Source: JAEUMD01 sp050246945 (GTDB lineage Bacteria; Pseudomonadota; Alphaproteobacteria; Rhizobiales; Hyphomicrobiaceae). From it: 64,000 nt of DNA. The position numbers and the translations under genes are program-made. The stretch is taken from NCBI GenBank assembly GCA_050246945.1, contig JBFWVC010000012.1:62001-126000 (forward strand). Direction: 5' to 3'. Shown piece after piece: positions 34,744 through 44,329 of this stretch (position 1 is its first letter; the number at the start of each line of letters is the position of its first letter). The notes under the pieces are model-generated. The model was not told the origin of the DNA and searched no databases. It saw only the letters and a program-made list of their open reading frames with translations.

Positions 34744-35517
34744 TCATCCCACCAGACCGAAATTAGCTTGGCAGGAAAGCTCTAGCGCCCGATCGCTCGG
34801 TGGAATGAAAATGCGTTGCCAGGTGATCGGCATTTCGCGGTAGCTCAAGCCGCACACGGTCAGCACCATTCCGTAGAGGCCTGGACTGACGCCAATTCGG
34901 CGAGTGACCCGCGGCGGCAGAGGTTCGCAGCGAATATGCTGGCGTGTCTGGAGCGTAGGTGCGTTGAAGCGCTCGGCCAGAAGATCGCGTATGGACACGC
35001 CATCGAGGCTGTTCACCATGTCCAGGAGCGGCGCGAAGCGCTCCTTGGGAACATAGACTTCGCTGAAGATATCGAATTCGTTATTGACAGAAACAATTCG
35101 CGAAACGCGCAGGAAGCAGTTCCGCGTCGGATTGAGTGCTAGCTGCCAAGGTCCGCTGTCGCACGTCTCCTCTACGTCGAGAACGCGGAAGTACACCGGA
35201 AGCAGCTTCGCCGAGCCTTCGGCAACAAACCTGAAGTGACGCAGATGCCGCTCGGGAGCACGCGCGCCGGAAACAAACGTTCCCTTGCCATGGTGGCGTT
35301 CGAGAACGCCCATTTCAACGAGATTACCGAGTGCGCGGCGGATCGTGCCTAGGCTCGCGCCGATGTCGGCGGCAAGCTGGTCCTCTGAAGGAATTCTCTC
35401 GCCTGGTGTCCAATTGCCCGCCTCGATAAGGGCAAGAAGCTGGTTGGCGATAATCTTGTGCTTCGGTTCCGTCGGGGAATCTGCATCAGCAATATTCCTG
35501 CGTGTTTCCCGCACCAT
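34744..35517 (-). CDS. GntR-family transcription regulator (HutC/UTRA type)
   Basis: 257 residues. N-terminal winged helix (IANQLLALIEAGNWTPGERIPSEDQLAADIGASLGTIRRALGNLVEMGVLERHHGKGTFVSG, about 23-84). The UTRA ligand domain spans about 100-250 (CFLRVSRIVSVNNEFDIFSEVYVPKERF, LTVCGLSYREMPITWQRIFIPP). It is upstream of and co-directional with the TRAP/DUF3604 genes (104-base gap), so I infer it is their substrate-responsive repressor. Confidence 0.9.
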   Translation of the reverse strand: MVRETRRNIADADSPTEPKHKIIANQLLALIEAGNWTPGERIPSEDQLAADIGASLGTIRRALGNLVEMGVLERHHGKGTFVSGARAPERHLRHFRFVAEGSAKLLPVYFRVLDVEETCDSGPWQLALNPTRNCFLRVSRIVSVNNEFDIFSEVYVPKERFAPLLDMVNSLDGVSIRDLLAERFNAPTLQTRQHIRCEPLPPRVTRRIGVSPGLYGMVLTVCGLSYREMPITWQRIFIPPSDRALELSCQANFGLVG

Positions 35518-35740
35518 GACACAAGTCCACCAACGAGAGCATCAGCGGCGAAGACACATAATCGTGCGTGTGCCACATATTTTAATAGTAGTTTCATCGC
35601 CAACGAACTGTCAACACCTATGTAGGACTTGCTGCCAATTCAGGCAGGCTGCCCATCAAGCAGTCTTTCCTGCGAGGAGGTGCACGCCGTCGGCCGTGAC
35701 GATATTGAGGTTGCCACTTGAGGGCGGTAGCCGGTCGCAA
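35518..35740. promoter_or_regulatory. Region upstream of the GntR gene
   Basis: The first about 120 bases upstream of the GntR start contain an A/T-rich patch (35575-35640: CATATTTTAATAGTAGTTTCATC) that could hold its promoter. Beyond that toward repeat B2 there is no gene or recognised motif. Confidence 0.35.
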
Positions 35741-35806
35741 AAAGCAAGTTTTGCTGAAGTGTGCAGCGGTTCAGCGTGAAGAACATGCTCAAGGAAGAGC
35801 GAACAT
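35741..35806 (+). repeat. Interspersed repeat family B, copy B2
   Basis: Core TGCTGAAGTGTGCAGCGGTTCAGCGTGAAGAACATGCTCAAGGAAGAGCGAACATG in blocks shared with 51252-51315 and 52064-52146. It lies directly before repeat C2, in the gap between the GntR gene and the autotransporter. Confidence 0.75.
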
Positions 35807-35816
35807 GTCGCGCAAA

Positions 35817-35901
35817 TGTGTGTAGTGGTCTTGCGACAACGACATGCGCAAGAGCGCGGACTAGAAGCGTGGAAAGCGAATCTGAAAATTCGCGACACGC
35901 C
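35817..35901 (+). repeat. Interspersed repeat family C, copy C2
   Basis: Contains TTGCGACAACGACATGCGCA, GAAGCGTGGAAAGCG and AATCTGAAAATTCGCGACACGC. GCGAAT and ATTCGC form a perfect 6-bp stem around CTGAAA. It ends 25 bases beyond the autotransporter stop codon, so it will be transcribed at that gene's 3' end and could act as a terminator or 3' stabiliser. Confidence 0.75.
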
Positions 35902-35926
35902 TAAGGGTCTCCGAAGCGTGCCAAGC

Positions 35927-38900
35927 TCAGAACTTGTAGGAAAACGTCACCGAGCCGCTCCGCTGGGAGCCGTCCGAATAGCCCACGAAGGAACCCTTGA
36001 GCGTGACATCGAGGCCGTCGAGCACGCGTCCGTTGAGCCCGAGGTCAACCTGCATTGCCTCCTCAGGCGCGGGCAGACCGTTTACGTCCCAGCTGAAGCC
36101 GCGTGCGGCCCGAGACTCGACTGTCAACGCTCGCTCGGTGTTGAACTCGCGCATGTAGGCGACGCGGCCGAAGACGCTGATCCAGGCCTCATCGCTCAAC
36201 ATGTTTGTCAGTTCGAAGCGCAGTCCAGAAAGAAAGGTATGCGAGTCGGAGACCTGTCGATGGAAGTAGTTGCCGTAGATGGGCTCGTCTTCTTGCCACG
36301 AAGGCTGGATCAGCCTGTCGTACTGATAGGCCACGAATGGCGAAATGGCGAGACCGCCCAATTGCTGGCGGTAGCCAAGCTCCACCGCCGAGCCGACGGC
36401 GAACGCGTTGTAGTCGCCGGCTACATGTCGCCCTAGCGCGAAGCGGTCCGTGTCGTTCGCAAAGCCGCCTGTCGAGATCAAACCCTTGCCAAAGAAACCG
36501 AGGTCGGACCATGCCATGCCATATGCAGCGACCGAGCCGCCCTTGGCCGAGCCCTTTGTCCAGCGGTCTGGGACCGCAAACGATACATCGTTGAAATCGA
36601 AGGCAGTGCCCAGCAGCATGTTCGAGCTGATCCGCTGCTCGAAGCCGCCGGACGCCGAACTGACCGTCTGCGTGGTTGAGGCGGTATTGGAATTGCCGTC
36701 CTGGTGTCCGTCAAGATAGGTCGCCTCGAACCAGGAGCGAAATTTCAACCGGCATTCTGGAACGATCCTTTGGTCGCGGCCATTGCAGTTCGCCAGCGTA
36801 TCGGCACCTGAAAGAAGCGATGAGGTGAAGTGCGCACGCGCTCCGAATGTCGCCTGCTGCGATGCCGCGATGCCTTCGCCGGAAAGCGAGTCGTACGCCA
36901 TCTGCAAGCCTTCCAGCGTGGGAATGCGCAAAAGCTCGTCGGCGATCACTTGGAAGGACGCCACGCCTGCTGTCTGGATTTGGTTGACGGCGCTGCCGAA
37001 GTTCGATGCATTGCTGGTCAACCCGTCCGGATCGTAATCGATCAGATAATTTACGAACAAGGTACTCCCCAATGTCTCCAGCGAAGCGGAGAACACAGCC
37101 GTTGACGAAGGTGTCCCCGACGCCAGGAACGGGTAGATCGCGATGCCGTTGTCTGTAATCCCGCCGGCGGCCGACAGGATGGGGATATGGAAGTCGCCCG
37201 GCTTGCCGGCGCCAGAAGTTGGTTCAAGCACTACGAAGCCGTTGAGTGTCGCGGTGCCGGTCACGGCAACAAAATCGGTATAGTCCAACGCGGCTGCGCC
37301 CGTCTGGAAACCAATATTGGTCACCAGCTGTCCGCCCACACCCTGCACGAAATTGCCGATGATGGTCGTCACGCCATTCGCATTGCTCGACGACATGATT
37401 TGATCGACCGTCCCTGGTGAAAAGTAGGCGTTGTTTGTGAAAGTGCCGCCACCGAGGTCGACGGTGTCGCCGGAATAGTAGGTCGCGCCTGAATCGTTGA
37501 GCAGCGAGTTGACGCCGCTTCCAAGTCGCAGGTTGCCGGTGATGATGCCTCCATTGAGGTTCTCGATTGCATCGTTTCCGGTCGTGCCGGAAATCACCGT
37601 GTCGTAAATCCCACCTGCCGTCTCTATGACGGCATCGCCCGGCTGCAGATTTGAATCCTGGCCGTTTGTGATCTTGTTGTTGGCGCCCTCGATCAAGGCG
37701 ATGGCGGTGCCGCCCAGTCCGCCACGGATGATCGCGTCGTTGACGACGGTGATGTCATCGCCGCCCGTCGCGCCGCTGCTTTCAAGATGCACCGCGGTAC
37801 AGCCATATGCGTTGCATGCGATGGTCGAAGTGAGGCCGTTGATGACATCAATAGTGCCACCTCTGCCAAGTTCGGATATGGACTCCGCAAAGATTGCACT
37901 GGAGTCTGTGCCGCTCGTTATAATGAGGCCGCCGGGGCTGTTGTGGTGATTCATGATTGAGATATCACCGGCATCGGCACTTGTGGCGCCGGCATACGTA
38001 AACACCCGGCTACTGGCGACTATACCGTGAGATGTTGCTCCCGAGGTCACCAGATCCCCAGTATTGTCGACGCTGATGTCACCGGAGCCGAACCCGGTGC
38101 CATAGCTCAACGCCATGATGCTGGAGGAGTTCATCGCAGACGTGAGCAACACGCCATCGTTCGTGACCGAAACGTCGCCGGCACCGCCCGACTGCGTGCC
38201 GACCGGCAGGCCACTCCAGAAGACATCCTGCGGCTTGTAGCTGGTAAGCCCGTAGACACCGCCGATGCTGAGAGCCGTAATCGCGTCTGAGCGTTGGCCG
38301 ACCGTCGTGATGTTGCCCGTGTTGTTGACGTTGACCGCACCGCCAAAACCGCCGACGAGGCTTGCTGTTCCAGTTGACGTCCCGTTGCTGCCCGAGGCTC
38401 CCTGTGCGCCGGCACTCCAATTGACATAATTGTAGCAACCAAGATTGTTGTCGAAATAGCAGTCGTTCCCCGCAGTGCCACCGGATCCGGTCGCACCGGC
38501 GTCGCCGAAAGTCCCGCCGGTTCCTCCGATCGCGCCCAGGCTCTGTGCCAGGAGCGCGGACGAATGGGACGAACCCGTCGTTGCCAACTGCTGCGCGTTG
38601 TTGACCGTTACGTGTCCGCCGCTGCCTCCGATACCGCCATTTCCGCCGGCGCCGCCGTTGCCGCCATTGCCACCGTCGCCCGACGTGCCGGCGACCGAGT
38701 CATTCCCGCCGTAACCCGGTGTCGCCGTGGGAATTGAATCGACATGGCTACCCGGCTGGCCGCCTGTGCCGCCAGCACCACCTGTTCCACCCTTGCCTCC
38801 CGTTCCGCCGATGCCACCGAAGCTTTGCGCCACGATTGCCGAAATGCCCGCGATGATTGAGCCACCCGCTTCGGTCGTCACGGTTACGGCACCACCCGTG

Positions 38901-40933
38901 CCACCTGCGCCGCCAGCACCTCCCGTACTACCATTGCCGGCATTGCCCCCATCGCCGCCATCGCTGGCGACAAACAATTTAGAGTTGTTGCCGGCGCCCT
39001 CACCGTCGCCGCCAGTACCGCCCTTTCCGCCCGTGCCGCCCTGGCCACCGGTTCCGCCCGTGCCACCTCGACTGGTCGCGCTGATGCCAACCTGATTGAC
39101 AATTAGGGCACCGGCACCGATCTCAGCGCTGACGGTACCGCCCGTACCGCCGGTGCTTCCTCGGCCACCCGTAAAACCATTCCCACCCGCGCCACCGTTG
39201 GCGCCATCGCCGGAATTGGTTTTGCTGATGAAGTCGGTGGCAGCGGCACCCTCACCGCCATAGCCACCTTGTCCACCCGTGCCGCCTTGCCCGCCCGTGC
39301 CGCCCTGGCCGCCCACACTCTCCAAGATGTGGCCGTTTACGGCTTGGGCCATGACAATCGTGCTCTGCAGTAAAACCGCTCCGCCATCGCCGCCGACACC
39401 GCCAATTCCGCCTGTGCCGCCGAGGCCGCCAGTGCCGCCGGAGTTGGAGTCGCCGACAACGACAGCCCAGCCGAGCAAATCGGTGTTGTGCACGCCCGCA
39501 ACCGCATTGGCGCCGTGTCCGCCGAGGCCTCCCGGGCCGCCTTGGCCGCCCGTTCCACCTTGCCCGCCCGCTGAGGTGAGCGATGAAATGGCCGATGCAT
39601 TCACGCTGTCGGCATAAAGCTGAAGCGAAACGAGCCCCCCGTTTCCACCATCTCCTCCGGTTCCGCCCGAGCCGCCTTGCGCACCGTTTCCGCCCCGCCC
39701 GCCCTGGACTGAATAGGCCGTGGTTTTCGGGATCGGAGGAAAGGGCGCAGGAAAAAGAATCTGAGTGAGCGTGCCTGCCACTGCGGCGCCACCCGTGCCG
39801 CCTGTACCGCCCGTGCCACCGATTTGCGCGGTGCCGCCTTGCCCACCGGTGCGCGCCATGGTCACCGCAGTTCCAGGCACGACGATGCTCGTTACGGCAA
39901 TATTTGCAGCCGCATTTGCTGCGTTGGAGCCGGGGTTCCCGTCGGCACCGTTTGGAATGGTTCCGCTGACCGTGGCAACCGTCAGCGTCGTCGTGCCATC
40001 GTCGAGAAGCGTATAGGTGAAGTCGCCGTGCGTGACGGTATTCGTGATCGAGGTGAATGGCGTACCGTTGATCGTGTATTCCGCATCCTGCGATTGATAG
40101 CCGAGTGGGTACTCTGTTTGACCGTCGTAGGTAACAGGGTCGGGCGGCGAAAAGTCGAGGCCCGTGACCTCCGTCGGCGGTGAGACGACCAAGTCCCCGT
40201 TGATGTCGCGGGCTTGAGTTGTGATCGTAAAATCGTTGCCAGCGCCAACGGCGCCGGTGACGGACAGTACGTCGGTCGTGTCGATGGTGTTGAATGCAGT
40301 CGTGTACGCACCAGCCGTTTGCGTATCGATTGCGGCTTTCAGATCGGCAAGCGTCGATCCCGCAGGCATCATGATCGTTATCGGTGAGCCGCTCTGCGGA
40401 GTGATCGTGACATCGAACGCGTTCCCTCCATTGAGAACGGTACTCTGTTGCATGCCGGTGCCGCTGTCCGTGCTCTGCTGCATGGCGCTCGCGAGCTGGG
40501 TGACAACGATGGTGTAGGTCGCATCGGCCGGCGTTCCGGTCGCGGTCGCCGTCAATACAGTGTCATTGGTGTTGTCGATTTCCGTTTCCCCGGCCCCGCT
40601 AGGCGCATTTTTGCCGGTCGCTCCAGGATAGGTCGTGAATGTGCCGAATTTCCACCAGTCGGCACACGCCGTGCCCCAGGTCATCTGGTTGCATCGGTAG
40701 CCGCCAGACTTGCCGGCGGCGCCATTTGGTCCCGAGCCTGGAGAGCCCGATATCGGTGCCGCCTGCGGTTCGGTCGCAACGTCGACATAAGGTGTCGTAA
40801 CGGTCTGGGCGAGCGCGGACGAACTCCATAGCAACACCGTCAACGCTGCGGTGCAGGGCGCGCCCTTGCCCGAGAACGCGCCTGCCTTGCTTTGCAATAG
40901 CAACGATTTCTTTGCCTCGCCCACGGTCGACAC
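35927..40933 (-). CDS. Giant glycine-rich (PGRS-like) autotransporter with FliD/hook-like segment
   Basis: 1668 residues. Signal peptide about 1-43 with an extended n-region (ends SSSALAQ). Residues about 120-235 resemble the D0-D1/hook-IN region of flagellar cap protein FliD (ATYTIVVTQLASAM, then FDVTITPQSGSPITIMMPAGSTLADLKAAIDTQ, then VTGAVGAGNDFTITTQ). Residues about 330-820 are dense GGTGG/GGxGG repeats like mycobacterial PE_PGRS proteins, broken by short non-repeat segments. From about 830 to 1370 a beta-helix-like passenger follows (repeated N-N-G/T-T-x-G units). The last about 285 residues form the autotransporter beta barrel (FRSWFEATYLDGHQDGNSN; ends VTFSYKF with terminal Phe). It should display the glycine-rich passenger on the cell surface; the function (adhesion, matrix, phage or immune interaction) is unknown. 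Confidence 0.88.
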   Translation of the reverse strand: MSTVGEAKKSLLLQSKAGAFSGKGAPCTAALTVLLWSSSALAQTVTTPYVDVATEPQAAPISGSPGSGPNGAAGKSGGYRCNQMTWGTACADWWKFGTFTTYPGATGKNAPSGAGETEIDNTNDTVLTATATGTPADATYTIVVTQLASAMQQSTDSGTGMQQSTVLNGGNAFDVTITPQSGSPITIMMPAGSTLADLKAAIDTQTAGAYTTAFNTIDTTDVLSVTGAVGAGNDFTITTQARDINGDLVVSPPTEVTGLDFSPPDPVTYDGQTEYPLGYQSQDAEYTINGTPFTSITNTVTHGDFTYTLLDDGTTTLTVATVSGTIPNGADGNPGSNAANAAANIAVTSIVVPGTAVTMARTGGQGGTAQIGGTGGTGGTGGAAVAGTLTQILFPAPFPPIPKTTAYSVQGGRGGNGAQGGSGGTGGDGGNGGLVSLQLYADSVNASAISSLTSAGGQGGTGGQGGPGGLGGHGANAVAGVHNTDLLGWAVVVGDSNSGGTGGLGGTGGIGGVGGDGGAVLLQSTIVMAQAVNGHILESVGGQGGTGGQGGTGGQGGYGGEGAAATDFISKTNSGDGANGGAGGNGFTGGRGSTGGTGGTVSAEIGAGALIVNQVGISATSRGGTGGTGGQGGTGGKGGTGGDGEGAGNNSKLFVASDGGDGGNAGNGSTGGAGGAGGTGGAVTVTTEAGGSIIAGISAIVAQSFGGIGGTGGKGGTGGAGGTGGQPGSHVDSIPTATPGYGGNDSVAGTSGDGGNGGNGGAGGNGGIGGSGGHVTVNNAQQLATTGSSHSSALLAQSLGAIGGTGGTFGDAGATGSGGTAGNDCYFDNNLGCYNYVNWSAGAQGASGSNGTSTGTASLVGGFGGAVNVNNTGNITTVGQRSDAITALSIGGVYGLTSYKPQDVFWSGLPVGTQSGGAGDVSVTNDGVLLTSAMNSSSIMALSYGTGFGSGDISVDNTGDLVTSGATSHGIVASSRVFTYAGATSADAGDISIMNHHNSPGGLIITSGTDSSAIFAESISELGRGGTIDVINGLTSTIACNAYGCTAVHLESSGATGGDDITVVNDAIIRGGLGGTAIALIEGANNKITNGQDSNLQPGDAVIETAGGIYDTVISGTTGNDAIENLNGGIITGNLRLGSGVNSLLNDSGATYYSGDTVDLGGGTFTNNAYFSPGTVDQIMSSSNANGVTTIIGNFVQGVGGQLVTNIGFQTGAAALDYTDFVAVTGTATLNGFVVLEPTSGAGKPGDFHIPILSAAGGITDNGIAIYPFLASGTPSSTAVFSASLETLGSTLFVNYLIDYDPDGLTSNASNFGSAVNQIQTAGVASFQVIADELLRIPTLEGLQMAYDSLSGEGIAASQQATFGARAHFTSSLLSGADTLANCNGRDQRIVPECRLKFRSWFEATYLDGHQDGNSNTASTTQTVSSASGGFEQRISSNMLLGTAFDFNDVSFAVPDRWTKGSAKGGSVAAYGMAWSDLGFFGKGLISTGGFANDTDRFALGRHVAGDYNAFAVGSAVELGYRQQLGGLAISPFVAYQYDRLIQPSWQEDEPIYGNYFHRQVSDSHTFLSGLRFELTNMLSDEAWISVFGRVAYMREFNTERALTVESRAARGFSWDVNGLPAPEEAMQVDLGLNGRVLDGLDVTLKGSFVGYSDGSQRSGSVTFSYKF

Positions 40934-41775
40934 TGCCCCCCCTGTTCACAATCCCTACGCAATCGCCAACGCGGCGGAACTTGGAACGCGCTCATTCGCA
41001 ACCGCCCTTGCCAGGGATTTCAGCTGAGAAGCACAACTTTTGGTGGTTGAATGAGAAGCAATGCCGCACGCCTGTACGCAACAGCGCCACAATCGCAACA
41101 ACTCTGGTAGATTGCTGAAATAACTAAACTATATATAAATAAACTTTGCGGAATCGAGCGGCTGACTGTGCGCATTCCACCAACAAAACTCACTCAAATG
41201 TCCTGTTAAGTGATTCACAAATACAGCGTAAGATTGAATTGTATCCATGCGCCGCTTTTTAGTGTTGAGTGTTGCGGCCGATCTATTCGAGCATTGCGTA
41301 TCCGGGCGGGCGAACGTTTGGTTCACCACACGCCAAACCAGGACTGCACGGAAGTCGGGATGTGCTTTGATCGACGATCGAGCGTCTGATCCATTTGCAT
41401 TTTTGCGCCCTGAGCCTGCGCCCGAGTGAGCGCGGCGCACTGTGCTGGTTTGCGGCGCACAAAAGGTGCGCAATCCGACAAGGCACAGTCCTGAGGATTT
41501 ATGCCTCACCGCCCCAATTTATTTGACATCCCGGTCGATTCCCCACTTTCTGGGGTTGAAAACCGGGCCGCTGCAGTGCAACCGAACGCGACCACCGTCG
41601 CATTGCACCACGGCGACGGATCGTGTTGGTACTTGGGATCGCACTTGCCCATGGCGCGCTGCGTCGCCCGGTGTCTTCGAGCGGCCGCCCGCCTACGCCA
41701 TTGGCCACGCAAGATGCCGGCAGGTATGTCGAAACTGAACACCATTTGAATGGCGAAGGAGATGCAGCGCTGGCG
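40934..41775. other. Long intergenic region between autotransporter and asparaginase
   Basis: About 840 bases upstream of both divergent genes. Around 41100-41150 it is very A/T-rich (AACTAAACTATATATAAATAAAC), which fits a promoter or curved DNA for the autotransporter. A 126-codon minus-strand frame at 41129-41509 has no family signature and unusual composition, and I do not accept it. Codons upstream of 41776 in the asparaginase frame look non-coding. Confidence 0.5.
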
Positions 41776-42804
41776 ATGAGCAATCCGGTACTGATTGAGG
41801 TGACGCGCGGTCCCCTGGTCGAGAGCTTCCACAGAGGGTCTCTCGTCGTCGTCACGCCGGACGGCACCCAAGTGGCGGCGCTGGGTGACATCTCGCGGCC
41901 CATCTTTCCCCGTTCCGCGATAAAGTCGCTGCAGTGCCTGCCGCTGATCGAGACGGGTGCGGCCGACCGGTATGGCTTCGGAACTGCAGAGATTGCGCTG
42001 GCATGCGCGTCGCACACCGGCACGCCTCGGCATGCAGAACTTGCTGCCAAGATGCTGGCCGACGTCGGACTGGACGAGCCGGCGCTGGGTTGTGGCGCGC
42101 ACATGCCACTGGGTTCCTCCGCGCAAAAGGCACTGATCCGTTCGGGCCAGGATCCCTCTCAATTGCACAATAACTGCTCGGGCAAGCACGCCGGTATGCT
42201 TGCGACGGCCATGCACCTGGGCGAGCCGGTCGAGGGGTATTGGAAGCCCGACCATCCGGTGCAGAAGCGGGTGCACGCGACGCTGTGCGAGTTGACGGGG
42301 CTGACGCTCAATCGCGACGTCATGGGTTACGACGGCTGCTCACTCCCCAACTGGGCCATGCCGCTGGGCTCCTTGGCGCGCCTCTTCGCGCGATTTGTCA
42401 CCAAGTCGGGAATGGGTCCGGAGCGACGCCGCGCGGTGGACCGCATTCTCCAGTCGTGCTGGGCCGCCCCGGAATTGGTCGCCGGACCAGGACGCGCCGA
42501 CACGGTCGTGATGCGTAAGTTGCCTGGGCGCATCTTCATGAAAACTGGTGCGGAAGGTGTCTACGCCGGTGGCTTTCCCGCGTTGGGACTGGGCTTTGCC
42601 TTGAAGATCGACGACGGCACCACGCGCGCTTCTGCGGGTGCAGTCGTGGCCCTCATTGAGCGGGTCATTCCCGAGTCCAAGGGTCTTATGGAGCGTCGAA
42701 CCATCAAGACTTGGCGCGGCATGGAAGCGGGCGAGATCCGCGCTGCACCCGCGCTGGAGCGCGTATTGGACGAGTTGCAGGCCGCCGTGAAGGTCATGGC
42801 CTGA
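41776..42804 (+). CDS. L-asparaginase, Rhizobium etli-type (PF06089)
   Basis: 342 residues from ATG 41776. This family is unrelated to the E. coli asparaginases and hydrolyses L-asparagine to aspartate and ammonia in the cytoplasm. Signatures: VTRGPLVESFHRGSLVV at the start, FPRSAIKSLQCLPL, ALACASHTGTPRH, LGCGAHMPLGSSAQ, the LHNNCSGKHAGMLAT motif (Ser-Lys pair and Cys), GYDGCSLPNWAMPL and MKTGAEGVYAGGFP. GGAG lies about 14 bases before the start; no better start is seen. A weak CCCGGT/ACCGGG hairpin at 42810-42824 follows the stop before the convergent gene. Confidence 0.93.
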   Translation: MSNPVLIEVTRGPLVESFHRGSLVVVTPDGTQVAALGDISRPIFPRSAIKSLQCLPLIETGAADRYGFGTAEIALACASHTGTPRHAELAAKMLADVGLDEPALGCGAHMPLGSSAQKALIRSGQDPSQLHNNCSGKHAGMLATAMHLGEPVEGYWKPDHPVQKRVHATLCELTGLTLNRDVMGYDGCSLPNWAMPLGSLARLFARFVTKSGMGPERRRAVDRILQSCWAAPELVAGPGRADTVVMRKLPGRIFMKTGAEGVYAGGFPALGLGFALKIDDGTTRASAGAVVALIERVIPESKGLMERRTIKTWRGMEAGEIRAAPALERVLDELQAAVKVMA

Positions 42805-42872
42805 CGGCACCCGGTCGGACCGGGGCGCGATGCGCCATTCCTGCCTTCATGCCGGTCAGCCTTCGTGCCGTC

Positions 42873-44267
42873 TCACACCGCCATATTGTTTTCGATGATG
42901 ACCCGACCCGAAGTGGCCACGGCCTCGCGTGCCAGATCCGGTCCGTGCAGCCGTCCAAGGTCCATGGCTCGAATAGCGCCTTCGCGTGTCCTCGAAATCA
43001 TGTTGGCGGTGATGAGACAGGCACCCGCGGCGGCGTCCGAACTGACGGCAATGCCCACGCGAGCATCGCGGATCAGGTTGCCCGTGGCGATTACGTCGCG
43101 CATGTGGCGCCCCCACCCGATGACGATGCCGGCAGATGGCGCGTTCTCGATCGTGTTTCCGGTTACGCTGGCGTCGGCCTCGACGCTGATGCCCTCGCCC
43201 CGTTTGTCGGTTTGCTCGTGCTCGCGCCGCTTCAGGTTGCGCACGAGATTGCCTTGGACGACGGCAAGCCGACCGCCGACATCGAAGTTTGTGACAGAGA
43301 TTCCGGCGGCGGCATCGTCGACGATGTTGCCGGCGATCACGGCACCCTCGAAGCCGAACTCCGCATAGAGCGCCACCTCGCCGATCCGCTGGCACGAGTT
43401 CGAGAGAATCTGGATGTTTGAGGCGGTATTGCCGCGCACCGCCGAATAGGCGCAGTCCGTGATGCGGTTGCCGTCCACCAGAACGCTGCCCGCACGGAAG
43501 ACATTGATGCCGTTGCCGTGCTCGCCGTGGCCTCCGGCGCGTGCGTCGATCCGCGCGATGCGGTTGTGCGTGATCGTGCTGCCGTCCTCTCCCTCGCTGG
43601 AGCGCCAGACCTGTATGCCGTTGTTGCCGCAGTCGGAGATGGCGTTGTCGGTGATGTCGAGACCGGTGGAGTCGATCGCGAACAGTGCGGCTTCTGCGAT
43701 GACGGCAAAGCGCGAGCGCTCTAGCCGCCCGCCACATGCCTTGAGCGCAAGTCCGCGGCCGCCGCTCGATGTCAGATCCAGGCGGCGGAAAGAGATATTC
43801 GAGCACCTGTCGAGGGCGACGAGTGCATTGGCCTCGCCGCCGATCGCCAGCATGCCCCCATCGAGCGCGATGTCGTGCAGCGCGATGTCATCCGCCCGCT
43901 CGCCAGCCAGTAGCGGCGCACCCGGCCTGGCGAGTGCCAGGGTCGCCGCCCCGCCATTCCCCGATACTGTCAGGCCTGGCCGCAGCATCAGTCCGCCAGC
44001 CATGTAGCGTCCTGGAGCCAGAAGCAGAGGAACACGCCGCTCGGCTGCCGCATCGAATGCCGCCTGCAAGCGTGCGGATTGATCAATTGCCGTGTCTGCA
44101 GCGAGCCCGGCGTCAGTCGACGTCATCGCACGCGCTGGATCAGGCGTGAGCCGGGCTGCGGGTGGCGATGCCTCTGGGCCTCCAGCGCGTGCGGAAGCCA
44201 TCCCACTGAGGCCCGCCCCGCCAAGACCGAAACCTGCGGCAAGAATTCCACGCCTGTTGACCGCCAT
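42873..44267 (-). CDS. TAT-exported right-handed beta-helix repeat protein (TIGR03808-like)
   Basis: 464 residues from ATG 44267 (GGAG 9 bases upstream). The N-terminus has a twin-arginine signal (VNRRGILAAGFGLGGAGLSGMASARA). The rest is a parallel beta-helix of short rungs (ITDNAISDCGNNGIQVWRSS, ITHNRIARIDARAGGHGEHGNGI, LVDGNRITDCAYSAVRGN, VTGNTIENAPSAGIVIGWG, ATGNLIRDARVGIAVSS). The family is uncharacterised and typical of Rhizobiales. The fold suggests carbohydrate or polymer binding or cleavage; I see no lyase active-site signature. Confidence 0.9.
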   Translation of the reverse strand: MAVNRRGILAAGFGLGGAGLSGMASARAGGPEASPPAARLTPDPARAMTSTDAGLAADTAIDQSARLQAAFDAAAERRVPLLLAPGRYMAGGLMLRPGLTVSGNGGAATLALARPGAPLLAGERADDIALHDIALDGGMLAIGGEANALVALDRCSNISFRRLDLTSSGGRGLALKACGGRLERSRFAVIAEAALFAIDSTGLDITDNAISDCGNNGIQVWRSSEGEDGSTITHNRIARIDARAGGHGEHGNGINVFRAGSVLVDGNRITDCAYSAVRGNTASNIQILSNSCQRIGEVALYAEFGFEGAVIAGNIVDDAAAGISVTNFDVGGRLAVVQGNLVRNLKRREHEQTDKRGEGISVEADASVTGNTIENAPSAGIVIGWGRHMRDVIATGNLIRDARVGIAVSSDAAAGACLITANMISRTREGAIRAMDLGRLHGPDLAREAVATSGRVIIENNMAV

Positions 44268-44329
44268 AGCCAATTGCTCCTTTAAGTCCGTCGCGGGAAG
44301 AAGCAAATCGCGCGCCAGGGAGCGTCGTG

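Noticed and set aside
38480..39900. Dense tandem GGT/GGN repeats that could pass for a CRISPR or microsatellite array
   Set aside because: The unit is a codon-level repeat in frame with the autotransporter, not spaced direct repeats with unique spacers.
41129..41509. 126-codon minus-strand frame upstream of asparaginase
   Set aside because: No ribosome site, no motif, A/T-rich ends; likely chance.
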